DNA from: Lumbricus rubellus
Taxonomy: Eukaryota > Annelida > Clitellata > Crassiclitellata > Lumbricidae
Assembly (NCBI GenBank): GCA_945859605.1
Contig: OX243811.1
Span: 62,542,976 to 62,606,975 of the forward strand
DNA length: 64,000 bases
Direction of reading: 5' to 3'
Of the stretch, positions 1-12,479 are shown piece after piece (positions within the stretch are counted from its first letter, which is position 1; the number at the start of each line of letters is the position of its first letter). Made by a program: the position numbers and the translations under genes. Under the pieces are notes generated by a model. That model had not been told where the DNA came from and did no database searches. It saw only the letters and a list, made by a program, of their open reading frames with translations.

Positions 1-1163
1 TTGTTGGCGTCAATCGTCGTCGTCGTTGTCGCTGGTGGGTCCTTCGTGAAGATCATGTCGACGTAGTTCGGCGGCAGCTCCCAAGGTGGCGCCTCTTGGT
101 CGTCCTTGGTGGCGCCGTCGCCCCCACCGCCTGGGGTCTGGCCCTCGTCCAGCTGCTCGTCCAACTGCTGCTTCCGGGTGGGGTCTACCGCCAGAGGGAG
201 GACACCGGAAGTCGATGGTTTCGGCGCCTGCTTCGTTGTCGTCGTCTGCTTCCTGGTGAATCGAAGCAGCGAACATTTCGCGACGAGACGTCGAACGCTG
301 TCAGCGCTGCTGCTGCGCTGCTTCGTCACCGTCCCAGATCGTCTCCCGTTGAGGGGGTCTTCGCCCTCCAATCCCGACGGTGGCTTCGTCCCACCACCAC
401 CACCCCCAGGGAGCTGCGCGAGGTGGGGCAATGGAGGAGGCGAAGGCAGGCCACGGACCGGCCCCATAGGAATGATGATACTCTTGTCGGGTGATGAACC
501 CATCCATCGATCGGGGGATGTCGTTGTCGTTGTCGTCGTCGTTGTTCTCCAGCTCGACAGAAGGCTTCCGCTCACGTAGTCCCCCACTCCCCCGCCTGGA
601 TGCTGCTGATGATGATGATGCCGATGCGCTGCTGCTGCTGCTGCTGCGGCTTCAGTGAGGCGTGTCGGATGCGTCGGTAGCATCCTGCCGTGCTGCTGCT
701 GCTGCTTGGTCGAGCGGAACTTGGAAGCGTCGTTGAAGATCATCGTGGGGGAGGTGGGTGCACCGATCTGCTTCAGCGACGGCGTAGATGTTGAGTGGTG
801 AGAGAGAACAGCCGGGACCGAGAAGGATGAGGCGGAGGAGGCAGTGGAGGCTGCGGCCAGCGGGTCGTCGGCTGGGAAGACCGTTCGATTGGGTGGCGCC
901 TGGTAGCAGTCTGGCTTTGCGTCGACGTTGCTCTGGTGAAGACGAAGGTTGTAGGCGGTCGCTCCCTCTTCACCATCGCGAGAGACGGGGATCGATGGAG
1001 GGAGGTTGAGACGGCGAAGGTCGTCATCCTGGACCGGCTGCAAGTGATGGGGGTGATGGTGATGGGGATGGGGATGATGGGGGTGGTGAGGAGGAACGAT
1101 GGGTGGTGCTGCTGATGCTGATGCTGATGCTGAGGACGGTTTCTGCCGTCGTTTGCTGTGCAT
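1..1163 (-). CDS. Partial low-complexity protein, open at left edge
   Basis: On the minus strand an uninterrupted frame of 387 codons runs from an ATG at 1163-1161 off the left edge, so it is a partial gene. An in-frame TGA lies a few codons upstream of this ATG. The protein starts MHSKRRQK and then has Ser/Ala and His/Pro runs, a segment beginning DDDLRRLNLPPS, a Gln run, an Ala run, a His run, a Thr run, a Gly run, and near the edge PPWELPPNYVDMIFTKDPP. No catalytic domain is seen and I do not recognise the family. Such a composition suits an intrinsically disordered regulatory or scaffold protein, which is inference. An alternative model starts at a splice acceptor (ttgcag) at about 1038, because the first 40 codons are mostly His/Pro. 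A CAG tract at 1231-1261 would lie in the 5' leader. The length of open frame and GC-rich third positions argue for real coding. Confidence 0.55.
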   Translation of the reverse strand, partial: MHSKRRQKPSSASASASAAPPIVPPHHPHHPHPHHHHPHHLQPVQDDDLRRLNLPPSIPVSRDGEEGATAYNLRLHQSNVDAKPDCYQAPPNRTVFPADDPLAAASTASSASSFSVPAVLSHHSTSTPSLKQIGAPTSPTMIFNDASKFRSTKQQQQHGRMLPTHPTRLTEAAAAAAAAHRHHHHQQHPGGGVGDYVSGSLLSSWRTTTTTTTTTSPDRWMGSSPDKSIIIPMGPVRGLPSPPPLPHLAQLPGGGGGGTKPPSGLEGEDPLNGRRSGTVTKQRSSSADSVRRLVAKCSLLRFTRKQTTTTKQAPKPSTSGVLPLAVDPTRKQQLDEQLDEGQTPGGGGDGATKDDQEAPPWELPPNYVDMIFTKDPPATTTTTIDAN

Positions 1164-2929
1164 CTTTTGACGACTTCAAGTTGGGACAGATGATGTTGGC
1201 GTGGGTGTGGGGGTGGGAGGAGGCGGTCAGACGATGTTGCTGCTGCTGCTGCTGCTGCTGGTCATCTCTTCTTCTCTGTAGAAACAGTTTAAGGTCATTG
1301 TTAGAAACAACAGAAACCAGCCATACCTCGTAGTGCACTTCGGTCAGCCTCTGTCTGTCTCTGTGTGTCTGTGTCTCTGTCTGTCTGTATCCGTATATTT
1401 ATATATACGTGTAAATGTGTGTTCATGCAGACTCATCGTCGGTGGTTCACTGTAGTAGAAAGACATGACTCAATATAAACAAAATGTCCACCACATCGAT
1501 CTGAATGCTTTCTGTTTGCTTCGCTGAAAGGCTCTGGAAACTTTTTTTTGAACTATTCTTGTTGAAAACTAATTAGCTGCCTTTCAATTATAAGCTTATA
1601 CCAGTTGAAGGAGTTTCACGTGTCAAAACTGAATAAAATTATAGGCCTACTATTAGTTGACAGAATACGACATTATTTTTAAAAGTTATCAACGTTTCCC
1701 CAATACCGGTGTTCGAAACTGGTTGCAAAGCCTGAACACTGAACCTGAACACGGTAAAACAATAATCACTTGCAGATATTTAAACAGATAATCATATGTC
1801 ATTCGACTCCGTTTAGGGCCATCTTTCTAGTGGTGCAATGTATTGAGAGACTGATATTCGTCTGATACTGTAAGGATGATATATCTAATAATACGCACTC
1901 TGACTATAATAGCACTTCCAACGAGTAGCCTATCATCGTATTGTGATCACAGTAAGCATGCACTCGGTAACAGCTCCGTGAAGTAATTTAAAACGAGCAG
2001 AAAGCTTGAACAGAATGGAACAGGCAGCCAGTGGGGGGGGGACGTCACAAAGGAGCGGCGAGGTTTGCTCATATTTTCTCGTATTGTAGACGAGCGTAAG
2101 AGATACAGTAATGCAGAACGAACAATGGTTATTGTCTCATATTCTGGTGCAGCATCGTCGTTAAATCGAAGGAAAGTTGATTCTGCCTCACGGAGCATCC
2201 ATTCCAGTCAATAAAATTGTTCTTCGCAATCTGCAATCAAGTTCAAATTCAGAGATAGAACTTGGAGGCGCCGTATAGGTCTACAGATAACTTTCTTCTC
2301 GCAAAATATCTGTGGGCACCGAAAAGCCCTTTGATCCTACCTGAACAAGAAAAAAACGAACTCTTTCGGTTTTCCAAGCTAACTGTAGCGTGCATGGCAT
2401 ACAAAAAATGCGCATCACAAATTCATACACACTCATATGGGTAAATGAAGGTACTACACTTATACACAGGCACGCACGCACAAGCACACGCATGCGCGCG
2501 CGCACGAACACATACGAGCACGTGCGTAATTCAACGGCCATCATTTGCATAAATCAGTCAAGTTTTTTAAAAAGAACACTCTATGAAATCTGCATAATTT
2601 AATTTTTAAAAAGTGCATAAATTCAGATTATTCAAATGAAAATCAATTATTTAGCAAAGCAACTTTTTCAGTGCATTATTATTTTTAAATCCGTCAAATT
2701 CTGTGCTCAGTTGCAATGAATCAAAATATGGTATTATTAATGAAACCGGACTTCTCTAATATACATGTAGATGCTTCTGCACTGGGATTAGAATTATCTT
2801 CCTTGAATTGACCATTAGCTGATGATTACATTGCTACAGAAGTAATGAGCTGTTTTAATTTTTGAACATTGATCTGCACGGAAATAAAAGGTTCAGTGTG
2901 GATGTGGCGTCTCTCTGTTTGTCTGGCAA
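1164..2929. other. Non-coding stretch upstream of the first gene
   Basis: It holds a CTG/CAG tract (1231-1261), a short CTGT-rich piece (1349-1390), then AT-rich unique sequence, an AC-rich patch at 2455-2525 and more AT-rich sequence. I see no credible exon. The first 200 bases may include the 5' leader and promoter of the minus-strand gene. Confidence 0.5.
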
Positions 2930-3310
2930 GACAGACAGACAGACAGGCAAGACAGACAGACAGACAGACAGACATATGGTTGCTTATGAAAGCTTTTGCC
3001 AAAGGCAGAGAAAATGAGGTAAATTATTTTCTGAAGAGATTGATGATGCTCCTATATGGGATAGACCGATAGAGCAATAACAAATAGACTGAGACAGACA
3101 GAGACAGAGGTGAACAGAGAAAGAGACAATCTGAGACAAAGAGACAGAAACACAAAAACAGGCAGAGAGAGACAGAGACAGACAGAGACAGAGACAGAGA
3201 GACAGAGAGAGACAGAAAGAGACAAAGAAGAAAGAGACAAAGACAAAGACAGAGACATAAACAGAGACAAAGACAGAAACAGGGTCAGAGACAGAGAGAC
3301 AGAGAGTCAT
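2930..3310. repeat. GACA/GAGACA microsatellite cluster
   Basis: A (CAGA)n tract at about 2930-2973 is followed by degenerate GAGACA/GACAGA hexamers at 3085-3305. Open frames here on either strand are repeat translations (RDRDR or SLSLC) and not genes. Confidence 0.85.
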
Positions 3311-4606
3311 ATACAGATAGCAAAATTATACATAATCTAATGCAATGTGACTTTAATCTAATCTAATCTTAAAAACTCGTCCAGCCTAACCTGGCAAGAC
3401 GTACAATTCCCAATCTTTCATGGTTGACATTTAAGTTACAATTTGACCCTACATGACCTGTAACCTGACCTATATCCTGACCCATAACCTCATGACCGCC
3501 AAAATACAATCTAGATCCTAAGAAATAATAATTACACGACCGAGAGGCTCAGCTTTGATCTGAGCGATGCATCTTAAAAATAGGTCGGGGTTAAAAATAA
3601 ATAGGCTGGCAAAATGGGGGTAATAAAAATGGGACAGAACCACATTAACCGCATTTCCGAGAACAACCGACATTTTATAGAGATCGTAAGAAGAGCACTT
3701 ATTCACACACGATTTGTCTTGCTCCAGTTAAAGGACATCACTGGATTTTGACACAAAAGTCAGCTTGTCTGCAGCTGCAGCTGTGCTTGTGTTAACGGCT
3801 GATGCAAATCTGTTAGGAATTTCAAACCACCATAGACGCCAGCGCATATCATGTATGGGGCAAGAGGGGGCGCGTTCCTCCGTAGAAAATTGGCCCCAAT
3901 TTCTAGCTACTACTTTTGTTCAAATAAATTTATTCGCACTAAAGCACTAATGGTAGGCCTATACAAATGATAACTAAAGTGAAATTGAAGAATTTGTATG
4001 CTTCTTAAAATTTCTATGAAAATTGATTGGCTACTTAAAACTTCTGTGAAAAATGCTCATGTTCTTTGTGTTTTTAAGCTCTGCTGAAATGCTGTGACCA
4101 GTAGGCCTACATGCGTTTTGCCACTCTCGCAAACCATATTAAGCGAGCACACATGTTAATTACTAATGCACATGTTTAATTTTTATGAAACGACTTTTTA
4201 AGAGAACTCATCGGATGCAATCAGTTACCAAGATTTTGACTACACGTCTATCGAATCGAATGGTCTTAACCGCTTGCAAATTAGATGCATGGAACGGAGA
4301 AGTAGGACCTATAATAATATTATACTGCATGGATCGATGCCTACTCCAAAAGGAGAGGCTTACATATTGTATTGTGGCAGTACGCGATTGGGGATGGCAA
4401 CCATTTACACCTGCACTATAATATGGGTGCTGCAGGACCCGGGTTCACAGTTCTGATAGACCCGAAGTCATAGCCTATATGATGCGCATGGTGGACGTGT
4501 TGTGGGTTGTCGAAGCACCCGGGTCCGCACCGGGGCCTTAATGCAACCATCACCTTGTTGTTTAGGGCATCGGATTCAACGCTCTAAAAAAGTGTCTAAG
4601 TGCAAG
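3311..4606. other. Gene-free AT-rich interval
   Basis: It holds AT-rich intergenic sequence with a short run of degenerate TAACCTGACC-type repeats at about 3380-3500. Related cctaacctga words recur at 49075-49160 and 56970-57035. No supported exon. Confidence 0.5.
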
Positions 4607-4610
4607 TCAC

Positions 4611-4632
4611 CCACACACACACACCTACACAC

Positions 4633-4712
<80 letters not shown>
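4611..4712. repeat. (CA)n microsatellite
   Basis: About 100 bp of nearly pure CA dinucleotide with two CTACAC interruptions. Confidence 0.95.
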
Positions 4713-4714
<2 letters not shown>

Positions 4715-5372
4715 CTGATTCTGATCGTACTACCACGGCTAGAATGTCAACGACAAACGATATTTCCGTTGGTTTGAACGAAAAAAGAAAGTAAGCAAGC
4801 ATGTATCGACTTTAATTATTCACACGCAGAACTTGCAAACGGCATTCTGAGTTGCAAAAAGCGCATACAGGACGAAAGGAGAAATGCCACCAGAGACATG
4901 TTGTGTGTAGGCAATTGAGTCGAGTTAGACGGCTACACAATGTTTCCTGCAGTGCAGTTAGGCCTAAAGGTGCAGACGTTTTGAAAACGAAACAGAACAG
5001 CAGGGCCTGTGTAGTCTCGCCTTTGAATTGAAGATAAGGCTGGCTACAGCTACTGTGGCTACAGATACCAGGCCTGCAGACGTCTGTAGAACAAATAAAC
5101 GTTATTATAGGGATTTCTTAACTTCGTTTAAAACGAATGAATTTGGCGCCAACACTCATTAAGACCAATTGACTGCGTTCTGCCAGGCACTCCAGAAAAC
5201 AGAAAAAAGCACAGAAGTTTGCGTAAATATATATATATTATATATTATATATCATATATCTTATGTCAATATCATATTATGAACACGAATACCATACTCA
5301 TGCGCCTTACATAATGACACAAGCGCATGTATGCCTATAGGTCAATATACACTCATGATTCATGAAAGAGTA
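4713..5372. other. Gene-free flank of the giant palindrome
   Basis: AT-rich unique sequence with a short TA-rich patch at 5228-5262. Nothing else is recognisable. Confidence 0.5.
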
Positions 5373-5378
5373 CATATT
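5373..5378. repeat. Target-site duplication, left copy
   Basis: catatt lies immediately before the AGTAGAGG terminus and matches 13822-13827. Confidence 0.75.
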
Positions 5379-5399
5379 AGTAGAGGGGAAACCTTGCTT

Positions 5400-5725
5400 T
5401 AACGACCACTTCTAGGAACGTCGCCAGCGGCGACTTCGAGGAAACGCGCCGGCGGCGCCTTCTAGGCCACGCCTTCTAGGCTTCTAGGGCTTCTAGCCCA
5501 CGCCCCCATAGGCTGCTAGGCTATTACGTCATACCTAATTAGCATACAGGCTAGTAGAGGACTTCCAGGAACGGTCTACCTGGCTACTAGCTCTTATAGG
5601 GCACGCCTACTTAGGCTACTAGCGCTTCTAGGCTATGGGCTATAGGCTAAGGGCTATGGCGTACATTAGCGCGCTTCTAGGGCACGCCTTCTCGGCTTGT
5701 AGCGCTTCCAGGAACCCTAATTTAT
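5400..5725. repeat. Subterminal short-repeat zone of left arm
   Basis: Clustered variants of cttctagg, ctactagg, gggctatagg and ggcacgcc in both orientations lie just inside the terminus and are mirrored at about 13475-13800. Dense subterminal words of this kind are common transposase-binding arrangements. That role is inference. Confidence 0.6.
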
Positions 5726-5831
5726 TATGCTAATATGCTAATTACCTATTATGTACTGGCTTCCACACTATCCCCAGGAAACGGCGACCAATCAGCGGGC
5801 GCGGCGCTATCCCAGGAACCCGCGAGCAATA

Positions 5832-6240
5832 CCCTCCCCCTCTCCCTCCCCCTCTCCCTCCCCATCTCCCTCTCCCTCCCCCTCTCTCACCATCTCTTTA
5901 TGTATCCATCTCTCGAGAATGACTCATCGAAGGCACCGCAGTATATTCTGGCTTCTGCACTGTCTTCCACCACCCCTCTCCCTCTCCCTCTTCCCCCTCC
6001 TCTCTCCCTCTCCCCTCCTCTCTTCCTCTCCCTCCCCCTCTCCCACCATCTCTTCATATATACATCTCTTGGAAACGCATCATCAGAGGCACTGCCATAC
6101 AATATTCAACAGCCTCTCTTCCTCTCCCCTCCCCTCTCCCACTCCCTCCCCTCTCTATGTATTCCTCTCGCCATCTCTCTACCTCCCCACCTTCTCCCTC
6201 CCCCTCTCTCTCTCTCTCTCTCTCCACCTCTCCCAGCGAA
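5832..6240. repeat. CCCTCT polypyrimidine tract, left arm
   Basis: Degenerate (CCCTCT)n and (CT)n broken by two unique patches around 5905-5970 and 6050-6110. It is mirrored on the other strand at 12960-13368. Open frames here are repeat translations. Confidence 0.85.
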
Positions 6241-6723
6241 GTCCATTGCACATTGTCACAGCGAGCCGAACAAGGCTTTCAAGTAGGTAATTACACCCTT
6301 TCATCTCTCTGTCGCGGCGGAGTCCGACCATCTGCCACGGGGAGGCCACCCATCAATATAAGACTTTTGGCTGGGGACACCACAAATATTTTCTTATACT
6401 TGAACAATACAAAACAACATATAATATTCTCGTATGAGTGGCATTTCACTCTAAAGACCTTCCCCTCACCCTCCAACCCTCCATTCCAAACCCCTACACA
6501 CAAATTTACCTTATACGAGTAAGAACCAACCAATCACGAAGCAGGAAACCTTAGCGACGAACCAATAAGGCGACGAGAATCCCATCATATGACTAAGAAA
6601 TATAATCATTATTCGCCATTTTATTCAAAAATATCAATAAATCAGACATTTTTACATTTAAATCACACAATATTAAGTATTTCATACCTCATTATCCAAA
6701 AATTATAGCAGCATTTCTTTAAG

Positions 6724-8130
6724 TCAAACACAAAAACCTAAGAATCCATGTACGGGCAAAATCCAATATGGCGTCCTTCCCAATTTTTATGTATAGTCAA
6801 ACACAAAAACCTAAGAATTCATGTACGGTCAAATTCCAACATGGCGTCCTTCCCAACTTTCCCGTATAGTCAAACACAAAAACCTAAGAATTCATGTACG
6901 GTCAAATTCCAACATGGCGTCCTTCCCAATTATTATGTATAGTCAAACACAAAAACCTAAAAATCCATGTACGGCCAAATTCCAACATGGCGTCCTTCCC
7001 AATTACTGTGTATAGTCAAACACAAAAACCTAAGAATTCATGTACGGTCAAATTCCAACATGGCATCCTTCCCAATTATTATGTATAGTCAAACACAAAA
7101 ACCTAAAAATCCATGTACGGCCAAATTCCAATATGGCGTCCTTCACAATTTTCTCCAAGTCAAACGCAAAAACCTAAGAATCCAGCAACGGGCAAAAACC
7201 AATATGGCGGCCTTTCCAAGTATTATGCATCGTCAAACGTTAAAACCTAAGAATCTATGTACGGTCAAATTCCAATATGGCGCCCTTCCCAATTATTGTG
7301 CATAGTCAAACACAAAAACCTAAGAATCTATGTACGGTCAAATTCCAATATGGCGCCCTTCCCAATTATTGTGCATAGTCAAACACAAAAACCTAAGAAT
7401 CCATGTACGGTCAAATTCCAATATGGCGTCCTTCCCAATTATTATGCATAGTCAAACGTAAAAACCTAAGAATCCATGTACAGTCAAATTCCAATATGGC
7501 GTCCTTCCCAATTATTATTCATAGTCAAACGTAAAAACCTAAGAAACCAACAGCGATCAAATTCCAATATGGCGTCCTTCCCAATTATTATGCATAGTCA
7601 AACGTAAAAACCTAAGAATCCATGTACGGCCAAATTCCAACATGGCGGCCTTCCCAATTTTCTCCAAGTCAAACACAAAAACCTAAGAATTCATGTACAG
7701 TCGAATTCCAACATGGTGCCCTTCCCAATTATTATGTATAGTCAAACGCAAAAACCTAAGAATCCAGCAACGGGCAAATTCCAATATGGCGGCCTTCCCA
7801 ATTTTTATGTATAGTCAAACACAAAAACCTAAGAATCCATGTACGGTCAAATTCCAACATGGCGTCTTTCCCAATTATTATGTATAGTCAAACGCCAAAA
7901 CCTAAGAATCCAGCAACGGGCAAATTCCAATATGGCGACCTTCCCAATTATTATGTATAGTCAAACGTAAAAACCTAAGAATCCAACAGAGGGCAAATTC
8001 CAATATGGCGCCCTTCACAATTTCATGTATAGTCAAACGCAAAAACCTAAGAATCCAGCAACGGGCAAAATCCAATATGGCGGCCTTCCCAATTTTTATG
8101 TATAGTCAAACGCAAAAACTGAAGAAGAGG
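6724..8130 (+). repeat. 73-bp minisatellite, left arm
   Basis: About 19 copies of a 73-bp unit containing agtcaaacacaaaaacctaa, a ctatgtacggtcaaattcc-type segment, aatatggcgtccttccc and aattattatgtat. Spacing is strictly 73 bp over most of the array, with occasional variant units of other lengths. Sixty-four-residue open frames recur in step with the unit and are not genes. The unit carries an AANATGGCG word that resembles a YY1 site. Confidence 0.95.
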
Positions 8131-8319
8131 GCAATCATCCTTTCCCAATATAGCGCCCTTTAATAGTCATCATCTCCCAAGGTGGCGCTCGTGCAGCCTT
8201 TCCTGGCCATTCGCGCTCAAACAACATATACACAGGCAATTTTTTTCACAAACGCTAAGTCCAAATAATACAAATACACACAACTTTCTAGGCGCAAGGT
8301 GGAACACCAACATACTTTC

Positions 8320-8373
8320 ACACACACACACACACACACACATACATACACAAACACGCACAAACACACACAA

Positions 8374-8405
<32 letters not shown>

Positions 8406-8408
8406 ACA
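8320..8408. repeat. CA-rich microsatellite, left arm
   Basis: Interrupted (CA)n, mirrored by (TG)n at about 10796-10880. The 2-bp length difference between the arms probably lies here. Confidence 0.85.
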
Positions 8409-9432
8409 AACTCGAAATACATGAAAACTCACATCCTTCTATTCACAAGGCATTCTTCCTCATATAGGAACAGTCAAGTAACTCATATAACTTTAAACTC
8501 CAAAGATGGCGCACAAGTTGCCATTCTTGGACATGTAAGAACACAAACCATAAATTCGTCGTACATTTCTTTCAACAGGTGGCGCTTTTACTTAAATATT
8601 AACATATTACATATCAAATATGCGAAATTCTCAAGAATACATTCAACAACATGCACCTTTTCAACATGCGCAGGAACGAGTGGAAGTAGCAGAGGACGGG
8701 TAAAGCACATAGGGGCATGAACCTTCAATTTCTAACATATGCACATATACTTTGATCAAATTTTCTAACTTAGGATATCAACTTTACATGGAACAACGAA
8801 GGATGTCTGTTTTGTAAGGCAAGCACTTGAAGAGTATGATGGCATAGCGATACGAGTTGAACACTGACAAAGCGAAATTACGAATATGTTAGATGTGTGA
8901 GCGGGCAGAACTTGAACTTTTTAATGTAAGACACGAACTTTTGCAATTGTGAGAAAACAAATTTATAATTTACGTAGCGCGAAACACAGAAATGCATGTC
9001 GAATGTGGCAAGTTGGAGAAATATGGAGTGGGCGAAGTGGGTATTCTTATGTTTGTGGAAACAAAGGCATACATTATTTGTAAAATGACAACAATTTTAG
9101 TAAACTGTGAACATAGTGAGCGAAGAAATGCAACTTAGGGGTACAAGTGGTCAGCTGCACGACTTTTTAGGGTTGAGAGTGTTAAGTTGGTGACGCGCAG
9201 GGGTGGGGAGAGCGTTCCATTCTTAAGTTTTGTGAAAACAAAGGTGTTCATTATTTGTAACATGACACCAATTTTGGTAAAATGCCAAAATATTGTACAT
9301 AGAAACACGAATTAGGGTACGAACAATGTATTACAACGCGTATTAGGGATAGCAGACGCGCGAAACTTATCAGAAATCTGCATTCGTCAACTCTGAAAAC
9401 GCTAAGTCCGAAATTTCGACCGCGCAAAATCG

Positions 9433-9769
9433 CCCGGCGGCACCTTCGAGCGGTGCGGCAGCGTCGGTGGCGAGCGCCCCTTCCCACACGGACAACCTCG
9501 GTCCCTGCGCCGTGGCGACGACGAGGCCCGCTTTCCCAATTAGATCAGGCTTTGGCTCTTAGAAGTTAAAGTCGAATACGCTCCGACACAGCTCTTTCAA
9601 AAATTTCCTTCACCCGAAATACGCATGAGTCTTTAACTTCATACGAGCCAAAGCAGGATCGATTGGGATCGCGTGCCACGTCGTCGCCGTGCAGCAGGGC
9701 CGGCGGTCGTCCGTGAGGGACGGGGTGCTCGCCACCGACGCTGCCGCGCCGCACGAAGGTGCTGCCGAT
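9433..9769. other. Diverged central spacer of the palindrome
   Basis: The arms switch sharply here from near identity to roughly three-quarters identity. Only about 60 bp at the very centre (9573-9636) is unpaired. The two diverged flanks still share words such as ggcagcgtcggtggcgagc. Read in one frame both sides give similar peptides (GSVGGE, then PHG, GDD, AR and PN in order), so a captured coding fragment is possible but unproven. Confidence 0.5.
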
Positions 9770-11072
9770 CGATTTTGCGCGGTCGAAATTTCGGACTTAG
9801 CGTTTTCAGAGTTGACGAATGCAGATTTCTGATAAGTTTCGCGCGTCTGCTATCCCTAATACGCGTTGTAATACATTGTTCGTACCCTAATTCGTGTTTC
9901 TATGTACAATATTTTGGCATTTTACCAAAATTGGTGTCATGTTACAAATAATGAACACCTTTGTTTTCACAAAACTTAAGAATGGAACGCTCTCCCCACC
10001 CCTGCGCGTCACCAACTTAACACTCTCAACCCTAAAAAGTCGTGCAGCTGACCACTTGTACCCCTAAGTTGCATTTCTTCGCTCACTATGTTCACAGTTT
10101 ACTAAAATTGTTGTCATTTTACAAATAATGTATGCCTTTGTTTCCACAAACATAAGAATACCCACTTCGCCCACTCCATATTTCTCCAACTTGCCACATT
10201 CGACATGCATTTCTGTGTTTCGCGCTACGTAAATTATAAATTTGTTTTCTCACAATTGCAAAAGTTCGTGTCTTACATTAAAAAGTTCAAGTTCTGCCCG
10301 CTCACACATCTAACATATTCGTAATTTCGCTTTGTCAGTGTTCAACTCGTATCGCTATGCCATCATACTCTTCAAGTGCTTGCCTTACAAAACAGACATC
10401 CTTCGTTGTTCCATGTAAAGTTGATATCCTAAGTTAGAAAATTTGATCAAAGTATATGTGCATATGTTAGAAATTGAAGGTTCATGCCCCTATGTGCTTT
10501 ACCCGTCCTCTGCTACTTCCACTCGTTCCTGCGCATGTTGAAAAGGTGCATGTTGTTGAATGTATTCTTGAGAATTTCGCATATTTGATATGTAATATGT
10601 TAATATTTAAGTAAAAGCGCCACCTGTTGAAAGAAATGTACGACGAATTTATGGTTTGTGTTCTTACATGTCCAAGAATGGCAACTTGTGCGCCATCTTT
10701 GGAGTTTAAAGTTATATGAGTTACTTGACTGTTCCTATATGAGGAAGAATGCCTTGTGAATAGAAGGATGTGAGTTTTCATGTATTTCGAGTTTGTGTGT
10801 ATGTGTGTGTGTGTGTGTGTGTGTGTTTGTGTGTGTTTGTGCGTGTTTGTGTATGTATGTGTGTGTGTGTGTGTGTGTGTGAAAGTATGTTGGTGTTCCA
10901 CCTTGCGCCTAGAAAGTTGTGTGTATTTGTATTATTTGGACTTAGCGTTTGTGAAAAAAATTGCCTGTGTATATGTTGTTTGAGCGCGAATGGCCAGGAA
11001 AGGCTGCACGAGCGCCACCTTGGGAGATGATGACTATTAAAGGGCGCTATATTGGGAAAGGATGATTGCCCT

Positions 11073-12479
11073 CTTCTTCAGTTTTTGCGTTTGACTATAC
11101 ATAAAAATTGGGAAGGCCGCCATATTGGATTTTGCCCGTTGCTGGATTCTTAGGTTTTTGCGTTTGACTATACATGAAATTGTGAAGGGCGCCATATTGG
11201 AATTTGCCCTCTGTTGGATTCTTAGGTTTTTACGTTTGACTATACATAATAATTGGGAAGGTCGCCATATTGGAATTTGCCCGTTGCTGGATTCTTAGGT
11301 TTTGGCGTTTGACTATACATAATAATTGGGAAAGACGCCATGTTGGAATTTGACCGTACATGGATTCTTAGGTTTTTGTGTTTGACTATACATAAAAATT
11401 GGGAAGGCCGCCATATTGGAATTTGCCCGTTGCTGGATTCTTAGGTTTTTGCGTTTGACTATACATAATAATTGGGAAGGGCACCATGTTGGAATTCGAC
11501 TGTACATGAATTCTTAGGTTTTTGTGTTTGACTTGGAGAAAATTGGGAAGGCCGCCATGTTGGAATTTGGCCGTACATGGATTCTTAGGTTTTTACGTTT
11601 GACTATGCATAATAATTGGGAAGGACGCCATATTGGAATTTGATCGCTGTTGGTTTCTTAGGTTTTTACGTTTGACTATGAATAATAATTGGGAAGGACG
11701 CCATATTGGAATTTGACTGTACATGGATTCTTAGGTTTTTACGTTTGACTATGCATAATAATTGGGAAGGACGCCATATTGGAATTTGACCGTACATGGA
11801 TTCTTAGGTTTTTGTGTTTGACTATGCACAATAATTGGGAAGGGCGCCATATTGGAATTTGACCGTACATAGATTCTTAGGTTTTTGTGTTTGACTATGC
11901 ACAATAATTGGGAAGGGCGCCATATTGGAATTTGACCGTACATAGATTCTTAGGTTTTAACGTTTGACGATGCATAATACTTGGAAAGGCCGCCATATTG
12001 GTTTTTGCCCGTTGCTGGATTCTTAGGTTTTTGCGTTTGACTTGGAGAAAATTGTGAAGGACGCCATATTGGAATTTGGCCGTACATGGATTTTTAGGTT
12101 TTTGTGTTTGACTATACATAATAATTGGGAAGGATGCCATGTTGGAATTTGACCGTACATGAATTCTTAGGTTTTTGTGTTTGACTATACACAGTAATTG
12201 GGAAGGACGCCATGTTGGAATTTGGCCGTACATGGATTTTTAGGTTTTTGTGTTTGACTATACATAATAATTGGGAAGGACGCCATGTTGGAATTTGACC
12301 GTACATGAATTCTTAGGTTTTTGTGTTTGACTATACGGGAAAGTTGGGAAGGACGCCATGTTGGAATTTGACCGTACATGAATTCTTAGGTTTTTGTGTT
12401 TGACTATACATAAAAATTGGGAAGGACGCCATATTGGATTTTGCCCGTACATGGATTCTTAGGTTTTTGTGTTTGACTT
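11073..12479 (-). repeat. 73-bp minisatellite, right arm
   Basis: Inverted copy of the array at 6724-8130, with the same order of unit variants. Identity of variant order between arms points to recent copying or gene conversion. Confidence 0.95.

Noticed and set aside
5735..6286. 183- and 179-codon Ser/Pro/Leu-rich ORFs
   Set aside because: They come from the CCCTCT tract in the palindrome arm and are duplicated in the other arm.
6748..7887. Repeated 64-112 codon ORFs starting MYGQ
   Set aside because: They recur every 73 bp in step with the minisatellite and are mirrored on the other arm.
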